64,000 nucleotides of DNA from Russula earlei (taxonomy: Eukaryota; Basidiomycota; Agaricomycetes; Russulales; Russulaceae): NCBI GenBank assembly GCA_025769875.1, contig JAGFNK010000139.1, positions 1 through 64,000 on the forward strand, in the 5' to 3' direction. The position numbers were made by a program, and so were the translations under genes. Each line of letters opens with the position of its first letter. Within the stretch, counting starts at the first letter, position 1. The notes beneath the pieces were generated by a model, which saw only the letters and a program-made list of their open reading frames with translations, was not told where the DNA came from and did not search any database. Shown here piece by piece: positions 1 through 12,100 of this stretch.

Positions 1-541
1 TGTCGGGGACAAATTTTTCTAGACCTTCCCACTCCTTTGTACACCCATATATGCCTTTATTTGTACCGTACCATTCTATTTTTTCAGACTTAATTTACAC
101 TTCGTACCTTGAGTGAAGCTTGGATCCGGCGTGCAGCCTGTCTCTTCCCGTTGTTCTCCTCCCTCTTGATGGAGCTGTAAGGAGCGTGACTCAGTCTCGT
201 TTACAAAAGACTGTATTGGTTAGTAAGTTAACCTGTAAGGAGCGTGACTATGTACAGTATTAGCTTCAAAGAGAACTATAAACGAGTGTAGTACTGACCT
301 CAGTCTCGTGTACTGAGGGAAAAAACGAACGACAAGTAATTCGAATTATTTACACGTACGGTTCGGGTTTGTCTGTTCACACGCCACCTAGTGGCTGTAT
401 TCAAGTCTACTTCACCTTCAACCGGCAACACTACAGCTTGAAGGGGCTCATGGCTTAGCCCCACTACCTGCGTGTTGACACGGAGGCCATTCAGGGCTTT
501 TTGGCACCACTTCTCAGCAGCTGATGGCCCTGCTTCCGAAT
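1..541. other. no gene recognised
   Basis: Only short open frames are present, none with a recognisable protein or consistent splice signals. It lies downstream of the minus-strand secreted-protein gene and may hold its 3' UTR. Confidence 0.4.
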
Positions 542-1028
542 TCAAGTCCAAAATTCAGATCTCCTAGTTGCTGTCGCGCCTCCAAGTGACGGTGACACGT
601 TGGGCCTCCGAATGGCACCACTCCTCAGCAGCGGACTTGGACCGCCCTGCTTCGAATTCCTCAAAACTTGGAGAAGCCGGGTCGGACGATCACTTGACTT
701 TGATGTACCACTTCCACTTTCTTGTTTACTTTTTGATTTGCTCTTGCAAACGGTCATCCAACATCTGAAATTTCTCCGCCTTTTTTCCCAACTCTTCGAA
801 CTTCTCCGGATTTCGCCACGCTTCTTCGTGCAGATCTTGATTCGTTCACTGAAGATGTTCGGCATATGCGAGTGGGAGGAGGGTTGATTGGCAGGACTCT
901 GATTTCTGCAAGGTAAAGTCAACTTCAAGGAAGAAAGAGAACTTGAAGAGGTCGGCGTACCCGAGCACGGCCAACGATGATGCAATGCCAATGGTCAGGC
1001 AGGATATGGCAAAAACAGAGATGCGCAT
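542..1028 (-). CDS. small secreted protein, family member 1 (spliced, 143 aa)
   Basis: Two exons on the minus strand: 1028-961 and 905-542, with a 55-nt GT-AG intron (960-906) and matching phase. Exon 1 encodes almost exactly a signal peptide (MRISVFAISCLTIGIASSLA); the intron falls two codons after the likely cleavage site. The mature part is very basic (runs of K, R and S), with few Cys and no known domain. The start is the only ATG in frame and is conserved in two paralogues at 19.34 kb and 59.56 kb. The start of exon 2 matches paralogue 2 (NQSPA-Q--SHSH-P--FSE-IK), then the two diverge. A TATA box lies about 160 bp upstream. No function can be named; a secreted, effector-like protein is an inference from size, signal peptide and repeat-rich surroundings. 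The C-terminal half could be a decayed frame. Confidence 0.65.
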
Positions 1029-1187
1029 TGTAAGTTGTGCTTGTGGGTGGGAATATGGATCGTAAAGAGTTGTCGGTTGTCGAGGTATGAAGTCCAGCAG
1101 CGTGGAATTTCAGAAAGATTGTCGGTAACTGGTACCTGCCAGTACGTGAAGCACAGATTGAGAGAATCGTAACGGCAAGCATTGGCT

Positions 1188-1193
1188 TTATAT
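1188..1193 (-). promoter_or_regulatory. TATA box of secreted-protein gene 1
   Basis: TATAAAGCCAAT reads on the minus strand here; the same 12 bases occur at 59377-59388 upstream of paralogue 3, and TATAAAGCCAATGC is shared with paralogue 2 (19499). The surrounding bases (GATTCTCTC about 25 bp downstream, ATCATGAT upstream) are also shared by all three copies. Confidence 0.7.
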
Positions 1194-1635
1194 TGGCGAG
1201 ACCACCTCTCTGTCCGCAAATGTAGGATCACGATGGGCAGGGCTCCGCTTGATCCGACGCATCATGATTCAGTTTGATGCAATGTTGATGCATTGACGTT
1301 GAAGCAACGAGCGCGTGAAAGCGACTTGAAATCATCTTAGCTATCACATCGGCCCGCTGAGAAGGAGGACAAGCCTGTTTGTTATCATGTACTAGTAAGA
1401 CCGACACGTACGGTATGACTCTTGACACGAGTCATTGTTAGGCCAGGCAACTGCGGGGCGCTCTCAACAAGTGGCCAGTCGATGCCAGCAGCCTCAATCG
1501 AACTATAAGCGCGCCGTGCCGTGCCCTATACTGTGTCCCTTCATCTCATGTACGTCATGATACCATGTGGTTAGTGTTGTTGGTTGATGTCAACATGATC
1601 CTCGTCGTGAACACATAGTATGACTGACACACCTT

Positions 1636-2083
1636 GTGCCTCCCTCACGTGTGTCTTCTCTTCTCCTTCATCACTCTTCACTCGCGTCTAAGTCACGTTT
1701 TACTTTATTAAGCTATTCACCTTCGGATCTACTCGCTCACCTCAGTGCCATATCGACCGACTCGTATGGTACATCTCTATGCCATGTTCTCATCTTTGAG
1801 ACACGACAACACCATCCGACATCTACGCAGAAGAATAGAATCCCGTCCACTTGTTGTCATCCCCTCCCGTTTTCCCTTCCGTCTACTCCTCTCCTTCGGG
1901 TGAACACAACCTTCAGCCACAATAACGCATCGACAATTCATTCCAAGTCTCTTGTCCGAGAACATACACGCTAAGGCTAAGCTCTTGTATCCGAAACCAT
2001 GATCGTCATAGCTGCTCGTTCGTAACCACACACAGAAACGTGAGAGTGAAAAATGTAGGTCTCATGACGTGATTCTTGTTGTG
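1636..2083 (+). pseudogene. degenerate fragment related to the 23799 gene
   Basis: The 3' part (about 1925-2035) and its twin at 20275-20385 align with 24100-24200 inside the large plus-strand gene: all share TATTCC-type sequence then ACGCTCAGCTCTTGTATC (in copy A slightly altered) followed by GCGATCATCATAGCT-like bases and TCGTCACC. The frame here is broken. I infer an old, truncated copy of the hydrophobic-segment region of that gene. Confidence is limited because the rest of the fragment aligns poorly. Confidence 0.4.
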
Positions 2084-2504
2084 ATCGCCCACTTCCGGAG
2101 CACGTTGGGAGAGTGAGACCGATCACGGGCAATTGATGCCAGTTGTGAGCAATAGAAGGAGAACGAGGCATCGCCTCGTTATGATATATATTTATTTGAT
2201 ACGATACTCAGTTACTTAGCTACATACACTTTAGATCTCGCCTCGTAGATAGCTTAGATGTTGATCAGTTCAATCACTTTTTCGTAACTTAAACATTCCT
2301 TGATTGTGGGCTCATACAGCCCTCACCAGTTGTCTACTTAAGCAGTGCTTAGTTCCCCTCAGTGTTTGCTTATGTGCACAAGTCACTGCCAGTGAGGTAT
2401 GTCCCTTTGTAATTTTTCATATGTGCTGTGGACTTATGCCTAGATAGCATACCTTGGTTATCTTATCTAGGTAATACATTACAGTGACTGCTTACTAATG
2501 TTTG
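2084..2504. other. AT-rich repeat-like region, no gene
   Basis: No coding signal. About 2430-2490 (CCTAGATAG then ATCTTATCTAGGTAATACAT) is shared in reverse orientation with about 58735-58795, so it is part of a small dispersed repeat of unknown type. Confidence 0.4.
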
Positions 2505-2690
2505 AAAGTCCAGTCCAGTCTGGTTTTTTTGCCCACCTTGGGGTGCAACTGTAAACCAGACCAGTTCATGTATTTTGAAAATTTTATGCAACTGGAGACT
2601 GGACTGGTATAGACCAGTCTGTTGTGGTTGCCTAATGGTTGCTGGACTAGTTCAGACCAGATTACAACCAGTCCAGTGTCAACTATCACC
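2505..2690. repeat. degenerate CAGTCCAG/CTGGTC short-motif repeat
   Basis: The segment is packed with variants of CAGTCCAGT, AGACCAGT and ACTGGACTGG on both strands. The same kind of sequence occurs at 51500-51700 and 53445-53645. Two of the three lie immediately beside the TA-type element. Confidence 0.5.
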
Positions 2691-3150
2691 TATGGGGAAC
2701 TTCCCAGTTCACTACCATCTTGCCAGTCACAAATGTCACCAAAGTAATGGACATGTAACACATGCTGAATTGAAGTCCGCCTGGGATGAAACATCCCTGC
2801 ATCATATTTACATAGGCAATTTGATTAGGTGGGGACTAAGGAAAACAGTTGTAATGGGCATCTAATTGAGTGAAATCTGGTTCTTCTTGAGTCTGGAATG
2901 ATGGTACAGTACTATTGTAAGGTGTAGTGCTGTAAGCAAAAGCTGAGTGGTGTGCCAGTGAGGACAGTTGTGCAAATGGTTGCACTGCATTTGAGGGTCC
3001 TACTGATGACTTGAAGGCCAGGGACAATGAGGAGGGATACAGCATACTACTACATCTTCTGCCATACAGTCCCATAAACTGGTTGATTTCCAACTCTGAA
3101 TGTGCAGCAAGGTGCTCTTTGAGTCATGTGGTGAGCTCAGATGTGGTGTT
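2691..3150. mobile_element. truncated copy of the 53654/60339 inverted-repeat element
   Basis: It begins with CTATCACCTATGGGGAACT-like terminal sequence and TTCACTACCATCTTGCC, and is collinear with about the first 430 bp of the element at 53654. The right half and its terminal repeat are missing. On the minus strand it keeps a short peptide (INQFMGLYGRRCSS) also present at about 54000 (MGLYGRQCSS), suggesting a decayed coding region. Confidence 0.6.
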
Positions 3151-3649
3151 GTAATCTACCCCCTTGTTTGTCAACAACCCTTGTTTCTATTTTTACACAC
3201 CACCCTTGTTCCCTTGACTACTGTTTTTATCCCTTGATCTTGATTAACTTCTATTGTTTCACCTTTCATGTTTCACCTGTTGTTTGATCCTTTTCTGCTA
3301 TGGGCTTAGTTTTATCTATTGTTCCACATATGGTACTGTACAGCCTTGCTAGATATAGTATTTCAGTGCCTGTAGAAGCTGGAGAATGCCCCAAGCTTAG
3401 CAGTGTCCCATTTCCTGTTGCATCCCTTGCCCTGTGTAACTTTTTCAATCACAACCTGCATTGTGCTGGCTTACACTCTGCTTGACCAGAGCTCATCACA
3501 AGGGACCTTTGTGTTCCTCTTCCTCCTCTGTTTCTCTCTCATCATCCTCTTCTGTGAAACCAGAAGATCAACTCTGTCTGTGGATTAGTCATTTTCTGAC
3601 TTAATCCTGAGATGCTAAACTTTTCAACTGGTCTCTTTGAGCTGGCCTC
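3151..3649. other. no feature recognised
   Basis: AT-rich and pyrimidine-rich sequence with only short frames. It abuts the LTR starting at 3650. Confidence 0.4.
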
Positions 3650-4483
3650 TGTTACGAACCAAGGCCAAGGCCAGATCCTGGCCATTTATTGTCCTATTTC
3701 ACTCAAGAAAGACCTCTCTCACTTTGCATTACCAACACACTTCCGTTCCTTGGGCTATCCCTCCTGCGGTGCAAGATATCGCTATTGCAAAGGCACTATG
3801 ACATGACCAGGCACCCATTTCCTAATTGGGTAATCATCGTGTGGCAGCCACATGGCCACTCAGCCACCAAGAACCTGAAACAGCAGCATAAACTCTTATG
3901 AACTGTTGCATAACTCATATGATGTCATCTAGGCTCCAATGACATCATGGCTGACTGAGTGACTCCACAATGACCTCACTGGCTCACTAAGCACTCCATA
4001 ATGACATCATAAGGATGTCATCGCTCCACAGTGATCAGTAATATGCTCAGTAAGCCTGAAACCTGACACAAGTGAGTTTATACCCCTGTAGTCCTATTGG
4101 ATGGTACCAAGGAGTCTAGAATAGTTCCTGTTCTTTGTAATTGACCCTGTACACAGTATATAAGCCCCAATGTAGTATGGCAGTTGTCAGACTGTCCATT
4201 TGTGATACTCTCATCCTCCTGGGTACTCCCCTGCGACCGCTCAGTTTAAAGTCTTCCCTTGTCCTCAAGGTACTCTTCAATGACTGCCTTGTCTAAAGCC
4301 CTTTGCTACACTGGCCTCTACCCTTCACCTCTGTCTCTTGCAACATCTTCCAGTACCCCTTTGGTACCTCCTCGTCATTTGGCTGATCCTCCTGTTCAAC
4401 GCCGTCTATGCTGCGTACCATCTGTTCCGACCCTTGCCCACCTGCTCCTGAGTCCTTAGTGATCAGCAGTATGTGTCTTGACA
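3650..4483 (+). mobile_element. LTR (834 bp), 5' LTR of a degenerate Gypsy-like element
   Basis: It starts TGTTACGAACC and ends CTTGACA (TG...CA). It holds a TATA-like block (TATATAAGCC near 4157) followed by a conserved 3' third. The last 237 bp recur at 9437-9667. It is followed in the same orientation by gag-like coding sequence, so I read it as the 5' LTR. No 5-bp duplication is visible, as expected if the other end is lost. Confidence 0.65.
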
Positions 4484-4559
4484 ACCCCACTGAACCCCTT
4501 GAACCAAGTCACAGGGACTTGGCCCCACTGAACCCTGAGCTAATGCTCTAATGGCTGCG

Positions 4560-5462
4560 ATGCTGTAACACAAGCTAAGCTTCCTTACTCCATTCTGGAG
4601 ATTAACCTTGAATCACCATCAAACTGCTGGATCCATGTCCAACCTAGACCCTCCCCCAGACCTCCCCAATATGTTGTTGGAACTGCCACTTGGGACAGCT
4701 TCCACACCTTCCTCTGCTATGTTACCACTGAAAGCGATGAAGAACTACCAGTAGAATTCATCAACAGCCATTGGTTTGAACTACAGCTAAGATGAGGACA
4801 ACTCTATACTCATCAAGAGTTAGAACTCAAACAAAACAGCCTTGAACTAGGCTATTGGTGGGAAGACAACCCCCATTACAAACCTTCCTCTGAATCAGAA
4901 ACTGCCCCTACTGAAAACAGCTCTTCTGCCCCCTCTGAAAACCTTGAAACCCAGATACCCCCTGAATCCCCAGAACCATAGAACCATCCTGAACTCCAGG
5001 AACCCCTTGAACTATGAGGCCACAGAACTTAGAACCCATTATGCCACAAAGTGCTGTGCAAGCCCCTCAAATTGCTGCTCAGGCCCCTCCAGTCATTGCT
5101 CCACCCCCCCAGGTAGCAGCCCCAGCACCACAAGGAACCAATGGGTCCCTCAGTGGCAAAGAGCCCATGGCATTCACAGGAGAAAGAAACAAAGCAAGAT
5201 GCTTCATCATGGAGTTCAACTTATACTAGGGGCTTAATGACAATAAAGCAGTCATGATCAGCCCTCTTAAACAAACCATACTAGCTCTCTCCTACATCCA
5301 GGGAGGAAATGTTGAAGGATGGGTTAACTCACAGGCAATTGCCCTCAGGGAAAAAGTGAATAGCAAAACCCTGTCAACCGAACTGATGAAGCCTTGTGGA
5401 ACAACTTTGTCACAGACTTCACCTTCAAATTCACTAACATGGCAGAGAAAGAGGACACTCAG
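4560..5462 (+). pseudogene. gag remnant, N-terminal part
   Basis: Coding sequence with several stops and frame changes. A segment rich in Q, A and P precedes GSLSGKEPMAFTGERNK and TILALSYIQGGNVEGWVNSQ, which match the minus-strand gag at 12.1-16.3 kb (FKGDRKK, VALALTYIKGEKVHEWVVNQ). These are typical of Ty3/Gypsy capsid proteins of Agaricomycetes. It is split at 5463 by a solo LTR and continues at 6432. Confidence 0.65.
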
Positions 5463-6426
5463 TGTCATGAACCAGTTCCCAGAGGGTCCTTGAAGGACCC
5501 TTCCTTAATAGAGGAAACCCAACCTCTATGGTGCCACCCTGTTCACATGGACAAAAGGGGTGACTAGAGGTGTCCACAATATTGCGCACATATTGTTGCA
5601 CAAGTGATTCTTGGCACAATTGACATACAGCAAGCCCCACTTAGTGGCAACCCTTTTAGCAATAAGGGACAGTATTATAGCCTCTCTAAGGACCCTTTAG
5701 GATGACTCTAAGTGCCCTACAAGAGGCACTAACAAGACACTAAAAGCCCTATGACGTGTTATTAGACTAACTCTAATAACCTTAGAATGAACTATAAAGC
5801 AATACTAAGGACCTTAATATAAGTATTAGAGTTGACTCTAATGACCCTAATAGAACTATATAAGGGGCCTTATAAGCAACTCTATTCCTTGAACCAAACT
5901 ACAAGTCCTTAAATGACTGGCCCTAAACTAACTAACAGTAAATGAATCAGGTGCTTTGCATGTGTACTAAAGCAGTGAACATGTGGACAGTAAAGGCTCT
6001 TACTCATCAATGGGAGCCTTCTTACTCAGCAGCTTACTGAGCATGACTGAGCATGCCCAGTAAGCAGACCCCAACTTCTTACTCATCTATCAATTGTGCT
6101 TGATAACAAGGTTATGACTTGTTCCCTATTTAGCAGTTCCCTTGTAGTATATAAGCACTCAATAAAGTAGCAGACAGTCTTCAGACTGTGCATTTGTTTA
6201 CAGCACTCTCTACTCCTGGGATACTCCTTTTAAGGACTGTCCCCTTGTGATCATTCTGGCCTCTTCCCTGTGTAATTGCTCAACACTACCAGTAACCATA
6301 CCTCTTTGGTACTTGGTACTGCTCTGGACCTTACTTCTTGCCCACACTGTCCTGGATGTCTATTGACTTGTCTTTGAACTTATCCCTTGCTCTTGAAACT
6401 GGATTGTTCAACAGTGAGTCTTGACA
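5463..6426 (+). mobile_element. solo LTR (964 bp) in gag
   Basis: Starts TGTCATGAACC and ends GAGTCTTGACA. It is flanked by a perfect 5-bp target duplication CTCAG (5458-5462 and 6427-6431). The gag reading is interrupted exactly here. The internal region was presumably lost by LTR-LTR recombination. The LTR at 7202 belongs to the same family. Confidence 0.9.
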
Positions 6427-6431
6427 CTCAG

Positions 6432-7201
6432 GTGGCCCTTCTTGCTAAACACAAATGAAGGACTCCCTTGATGACTACATTTCCACTTTTGAGCAACTTC
6501 TGGCCAAAACAGGATGGCCTGAAACTGATGTAATTGCCATCAAAAGTTTCAAAAACAGACTCAAATGCAGACTTTATGCTGCAATTTTAAACAGAGACAT
6601 CTGGCCCACTACTCTCCAAGAATGGAAGGAGGAAGCCAGAAGGCAACACAGACAATTCATCACTATCAAGGAAAAACTCAAAGGGAAAAGAACCATCCCC
6701 CCATCAGAACATAGACCTCACCACCCTGACCAAATGCAAGTGTATGCTTCCAAGTCCAACTTCAAGAAACTCACCAAGGAAGAAAGGAAGCAACTCACAA
6801 AAGAAGGACATTGTTTCTGCTGCAGAGAAAAGGATCACCTCAGTCAGGAATGCCCTAAAAACTCGACCCCAACCACATCCAAGGTTTGTGCCATGGAACC
6901 TACTCCAGACCCACCCAAAGAAGAAGAACCAGCCACTATGGTGGCATGCATGAAAGCTCTACCAGCCAAAGAACAAGCCAAAATTTGGGACCTCATTCTC
7001 AAAGAGGATTTTATCTAGGCCAAAGTGAAACAGTTGGCACAGAGGCTCAAATAGATACCATTGTTCAACATAAAGAAAACTCAATGAAAATTCTTTTTAT
7101 GATTACAACAAATGGAAAGACTGGCCAAGTGCTCCTAGACAGTGGAGCAACAGAAAATTTCATCAGCCAAGGAATTGTGGGAAAGTTACAAATCCCACTC
7201 C
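6432..7201 (+). pseudogene. gag C-terminus, zinc knuckle and start of protease
   Basis: A 187-aa frame (6455-7018) continues the capsid (DDYISTFEQLLAKTGWPETD) and carries a CCHC knuckle, CFCCREKDHLSQEC. After a stop and frame change, the retroviral-type aspartic protease begins with LLDSGATENF near 7133-7164. Pol is cut off at 7202 by a second LTR, so the element is dead. Confidence 0.75.
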
Positions 7202-8608
7202 TGTCATGAACCAGTTCCTGGAGAGGGACCTTGAAGAACCCTTCCTTAATAGAGGAAACCCAGCCTCTATGGTGCCACCCTATTCACATGGGCAAAAGGG
7301 GTGAGTAGAGGTGTCCACAATATTATGCACGCATTGTCACACAAGTGATTCTCAGCACAATTGACATACAGCAAGACCCACTTAGTGGCAACCCTTTTAA
7401 CAATAAAGGACTATATTATAGCCTCTCTGAGGACCCCTTAGGACGACTCTAAGTGCCCTACAAGAGGCACTAACAAGACACTAAAAGCCCTACAACGTGT
7501 TATTACATCAGGAAAAACACATAAATCTTTTTTAGCTTTATAAAGTCTTTATAGAGTCAAAAAAGTTGAAAAGTCAATGGTCGCTTGGACTGACCCTAAT
7601 TCTAGAAAGTTGTGACCCAAATATCAACTATATAGCCAAGAAAGTTGAGAAAACTGCACAAGTTCTATAAAGTTCTCAAAAGTTGGAAAGTCACATCAGC
7701 CAGCCTTAGTGCTATTAACCAATTCACCCTCTAATGGGGCTACTGCTAAAGTTAAGAGCCCTCTGTCCAATGTTGGATTGGGACCTATCTGGGACTTTAA
7801 CAGACTTTATGAACTTTACTACCTTTTCTGGGTTTATGGAGGCTTGAATGGTGCTTTACTACTTTACAAACTTTCAACTTTAGAAATACTCCCTATAAAG
7901 CTAAAAAGTCAAAAAAGTCATAAATTTTCTTGTGATTTTGCTGATGTAGACTAACTCTAATAACTATAGAACAAACTACAAAGCAATACTAAGGACCTTA
8001 ATATAAGTATTAGGGTTGTCTCTAAGGGCCCTAATAGAACTATATAAGGGACCTTATAAGCAATTCTATTCCCTGGACCAAACTACAAGTCCTCAAGTGA
8101 CTGGCCCTAAACTAACTAACAGTAAATGAATCAGGTGCTTAGCATGTGTACTAAGGCAGGGAACACATGGACAGTAAAGGCTCTTACTCATCAATAGGAG
8201 CCTTCTTACTCAGCAGCTTACTGAGCATGACTGAGCATGTTCAGTAAGCATATCCTGACTTCTTATTCATCTGTCAATTGTGCTTGATAACAAGGTTATG
8301 ACTTGTTCCCTATTTAGCAGTTCTCTTGTAGTATATAAGTGCTCAATAAAGTAGTGGACAGTCTTCAGACTGTGCATTTGTTTACGGCACTCTCTACCCC
8401 TGGGATACTCCTTTAAGGACCATCCCCTTGTGACCATTCTGGCCTCTTCCCTGCATACCTGCTCAACTCTACCAGTAACCATACCTCATTGGTATTTGGT
8501 ACTGCTTTGGACTCTACTTCTTGCCCATGCTGTCTTGGATGTCTATCGACTCATCTTTGAACTTATCCTTTGCTCTTGAACTGGATTGTTCAACAGTGAG
8601 TCTTGACA
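7202..8608 (+). mobile_element. LTR of the same family, carrying a MITE
   Basis: It matches the solo LTR at 5463 from TGTCATGAACC to TCTTGACA once the 441-bp insertion 7506-7946 is removed. Flanks (ACTCC before, TCTGG after) do not form a duplication and the protease does not resume, so it is either the 5' LTR of a rearranged element or a recombined solo LTR. Confidence 0.8.
7506..7946. mobile_element. 441-bp MITE, TA target duplication
   Basis: Comparison with the empty LTR at 5463 gives exact ends: the site reads GTTATTAGAC when empty, and TTAT-TA-[CATCAGGAAAA ... TTTTGCTGATG]-TA-GAC here. Ends are inverted repeats and the TA is duplicated. The interior is AT-rich with AAAAGTC/AAAAGTTG repeats and encodes nothing. 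Tc1/mariner-like mobilisation is the likely mechanism. Confidence 0.85.
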
Positions 8609-11390
8609 TCTGGACAGTCTCCCCAACTCGTGCTGACCAGTTGACTCATCAAGTGTCTGACAACATCCCAACCACTGGGTCTCTGGAGCCTCACACTCCT
8701 GACATCCAACTACTTTCCCTTCCCCAATCTTTTCCCCTTGTTCTGGGCCTGTCTCTGCCACCTGAACTTCCCCCCATTGCAACTCTTCCCTTCCACAGAC
8801 TTACATAGAAGATGACCCTTCTGCCAACCAAGAAACCTTCCCCTGGTCCTGCATGGCTTTTTCGATACTCTGGACTGTGCCAGGTACACCTTTCACCCCC
8901 ACCAGTTTCAAGTTTATTGTGTCCAACAGAACAAACTTGAACACTGGTGCCCTTTGGAGGAGGCAGGACAACATGATGCCCTCTCTTCCATCCCTACTAT
9001 AGGTCACTTGCTTCAGTGACCATCCACCAACACCTTTGTGTCCTCATTTTGGGTAAAGACCACCCACACTTTTGCAGTACTGCCTACCAACTCTGACCTC
9101 ATCAAACAGTTTAACCTAGCAAGCTTTGAGGTGTGTCACTCTGTAGGGATACACCTGCTGGACATAGACTTCCCCTTTGGTCGCCTTCCTTACTTGTTCA
9201 ACTCTTCCATACATCATCACTTGGATACACTGCCCACCATCTATTGCTTCACATATCAAGGATCTTTTATCATCACTTCCATTCATGACTTCCTTGACGG
9301 CAGAGTATATTACTCATATGCTTACCTAAGGATAGCCAAGGGAGGATATATATCATTTGAGAACAGCTACTCGAACTCCTTAGACAACCTCCATCTTTAC
9401 CCCACCTTGTCTTGCTTTTGCTTCCTCCCACATCTGTTATGGACCAAGCCAAGGTACTCTTCAACAACCACCTTGTCTAAAGCCCTTCGCTGCACTGGCC
9501 TCCAACCTTTGCCTCTGCCTCCAGCAACATGTACCAGTCCCCATCTGGTACCTTCTAGTTGTTTGGCTTGTCCTCCTGTTCAACGCTATCTACACCATGT
9601 ACTGTCTGTTCTGACCCTTGCCCACCTGCTCCTGAGTCCTTAGTGATCAGCAGTACATGTCTTGACAATGTCTCCCTCTGAATCCCCTGCTTACTTTGGA
9701 TCCCCTTTGTCCAAGTGTCATCAACATAGCTACCTAGTGCACAGTTCTTAAAAGTAAGAACTACCCTTGTAACACTAGACCAAGAGAATCAAAACTTTCT
9801 GCAGTGCCTCCGAGATTCACAGTTTCCCCCAACCTGAGCATTGACGCTGAATATGACTTGGAAGATGATGCAATCCTCCATCATAGGGAGCTCATTGCCA
9901 ATCACCTTCCCATCCTCTGAGACATCTACTTTCCCCCAGTCTCTGTTGTCAACATCTATGACTGGCAACAGATCGACATCTGGTTGCACAATGCCTACAT
10001 CCTCTGAGACTTGGTAGGCCTCCTCCCATTTGGACAAATCCTCAACCAGGTGCAATACAACCTTTTTATTAACACCTTAAACCACCTTGTCAAACCTGCT
10101 CACCGCCAACTCTTGTTTTGGCACCTCTCAAACTCAAGGAACTTTGACAGGGAGCTGACCAGCATCCTCATGCTCACTGATAGTGACAAGAAGTTTTGGA
10201 CTGAGGTAATCTTACCCCAGCACTATGCTCTCATTCAAGAGTTACTGGAAGGTCAGGCATCGTACTACCTGACCTTGTTCACCCTCACGCATGAGCACAT
10301 TGCTGTGCAGTGCAACTATCTTCACCTCAACTGATTTGTATGAGAGGGACAAGCAACCCCCCAGCTAGCATTTGTGGAGGGGAGATGATACATCTACAAC
10401 TGGATTGAAGCTATGTGGACCCACAGCATTATTGACACTCCACAGAACCTAGTAGACCCTGCAGGACTGTACTCTCCACCCCCAGCAGTCTACACAGGCC
10501 CCCCCATTCCTGAGGAACTTTCCACCATCAGTCAACCTCTCACCCCTGTGGTGAGACAAACTCTGACAAGCAGCATCCACACCCACTGGTCTCCTACCCA
10601 ACTTGCCCAGCTGTCTGCCTCTGCCTCTGAGAGGTGTGCAATTGCAGCTTTTGACCTGACACTCCCCCCATGCCACCAGGTATAAACCTGTGGATCCCAG
10701 GAGATAGACATCTCCCACACCAACCACTCTGGTGCCCTCTCACAGATGAAGAGGCTGTTGCTCTGCTTCTGCAGTTTCAAGCTCCTGAATAGATCATCCT
10801 TTGCCTCTGACTCCCCCCATTATTCCAGCTCCACTTCCTTTTACTAGTGGTTGATTAACCCCTTTTGCTACTCCTTTAGTAGAACATTCAAGTAGTAACA
10901 AGTCTCCCCCAGGATCCATAGTTGGCTTATGGTGCTACTTCCCAGAACTAGCTTACTTAGGATCAGTTCTACCTCATAGAATGCGTAGGGAGTTACTAGA
11001 CTTCGAAAATCATTGTAAAGAACTGTGGCATGCACAAATGCAAGCCTTTGTTTGCATCAATCACCCTATAGAAGAAATCAGCCAGTTTGCTCTGCACCCT
11101 TTAGACTTTGAGGGTTTTCTCTGGAAAGGCCATGTATCCATAACATACTCTGGCATCACCAAGGAATACTTCCACATCACCCAAAACCTTCAAATCCAAC
11201 AAAGGGGCATACTCACTCTACTCCCAGCATATGCCATCATGTACCCGTGGGACACTACCCATTGGACCATTGTCCCCCTTTAGAATTCCAATAGCCACTT
11301 ACACAGAAGTAGTAAAGGGCAAAGGCCTTTACAAACCACATGACCACAGAAGGTACATCTTTCACCTCACAAGAAGGGATCAACACCTTT
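8609..11390 (+). pseudogene. retroelement leader/coding remnant, function unknown
   Basis: Long plus-strand frames (9038-9643, 10011-10334, 10413-10685, 10981-11283) separated by single stops look like one decayed coding region, though no family is recognised. Near 11297-11390 it reads ATYTEVVKGKGLYKPHDHRR, clearly related to ATYAEVVKGENVYRPLHN at about 17280 on the minus strand, just upstream of a gag. This suggests an extra protein encoded between the 5' LTR and gag in this retroelement family. A 3' LTR fragment lies inside at 9437-9667. Confidence 0.45.
9437..9667 (+). mobile_element. 3' fragment of the 3650-type LTR
   Basis: Collinear with 4247-4483, including GGTACTCTTCAA, CCACCTGCTCCTGAGTCCTT and the terminal CTTGACA. 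The 5' two thirds are absent. Confidence 0.7.
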
Positions 11391-11564
11391 TTGGACTATC
11401 ATTCTATTGCAGGGACCAAGTCCACTTCTATAGCATTTGTGTCTCTTTGGTTTTGCCTTTTCCCAGCCTGTAGGGATTTCGTGCGATTCTCCCTGGTGGT
11501 CAATGATCCACCTCCAGATCCAATATTAGCTTTCATAAGCTGGTCTCTGGCTTGTTCTTCCCTG

Positions 11565-12100
11565 TGTTAAGATCTGAAGGATCTTAGTACTGACTCTTTA
11601 GTGAAAGAGTTGCTTGATATAGTTCAAGCACTAGACTTCGAACCCTTTGATATTATCTCAGGAAGATTGAATGTAGAAAAGAGAGGGACCTCTTTCAGTT
11701 AGAGTCTGCACTATAGTTTTGTTTAGATCAGTTGACAAGATGGTTGTCTTGTTAAAAGTGTAAGTCGAGCGTAAGGCTCGACTTCTTGGTACCACAGACT
11801 ATTTATACGATATCTCGATAACTACTGATCCGATCCGTACGAAACTCGGGGTGCACATAGCTGAAAACCAGTAGTATCCAAATACAGAAAGCGCAATTCA
11901 AGAATGTTAGAAATGACTCACGCGTGAGTCATTCTTTCCTAGTATCAGTCATGAATCAGTAAGCAATCAGTAAGCAATCAGTAAGCAATCAGTAAGCGAC
12001 CATGATCAAGATCAGTAAGCAATCACTAAGCCAGACATATGAGTAATCACAGATGAGTCAGCAAAACAGATGACAGTCGGAGAATAAGAGAATCTTAACA
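11565..12100. mobile_element. solo LTR (536 bp) in a minus-strand gag
   Basis: Begins TGTTAAGAT and ends ATCTTAACA, flanked by a perfect 5-bp duplication CCCTG (11560-11564, 12101-12105). Removing it joins a minus-strand gag frame (AWINAAR | EEQARDQLMKANIG). It contains a CGTGAGTCATT-type palindrome and five copies of an 11-bp unit, AATCAGTAAGC, at about 11953-12000. Confidence 0.9.

Larger units (their letters stand above)
690..2083. repeat. duplicated block, copy A
   Basis: This block is repeated in the same orientation at about 19015-20433. It contains the secreted-protein gene, its promoter, and a degenerate fragment resembling part of the gene at 23799. Identity is high over the promoter and upstream region (for example the stretch around 1360-1440 versus 19675-19755), lower in exon 2. 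About 18 kb of transposons separate the copies. Confidence 0.75.

Noticed and set aside
11330..11400. Minus-strand CTFCGHVVCKGLCP as a gag zinc knuckle
   Set aside because: The His position is wrong and the opposite strand carries a better-supported conserved peptide (ATYTEVVKG...), so it is probably chance.
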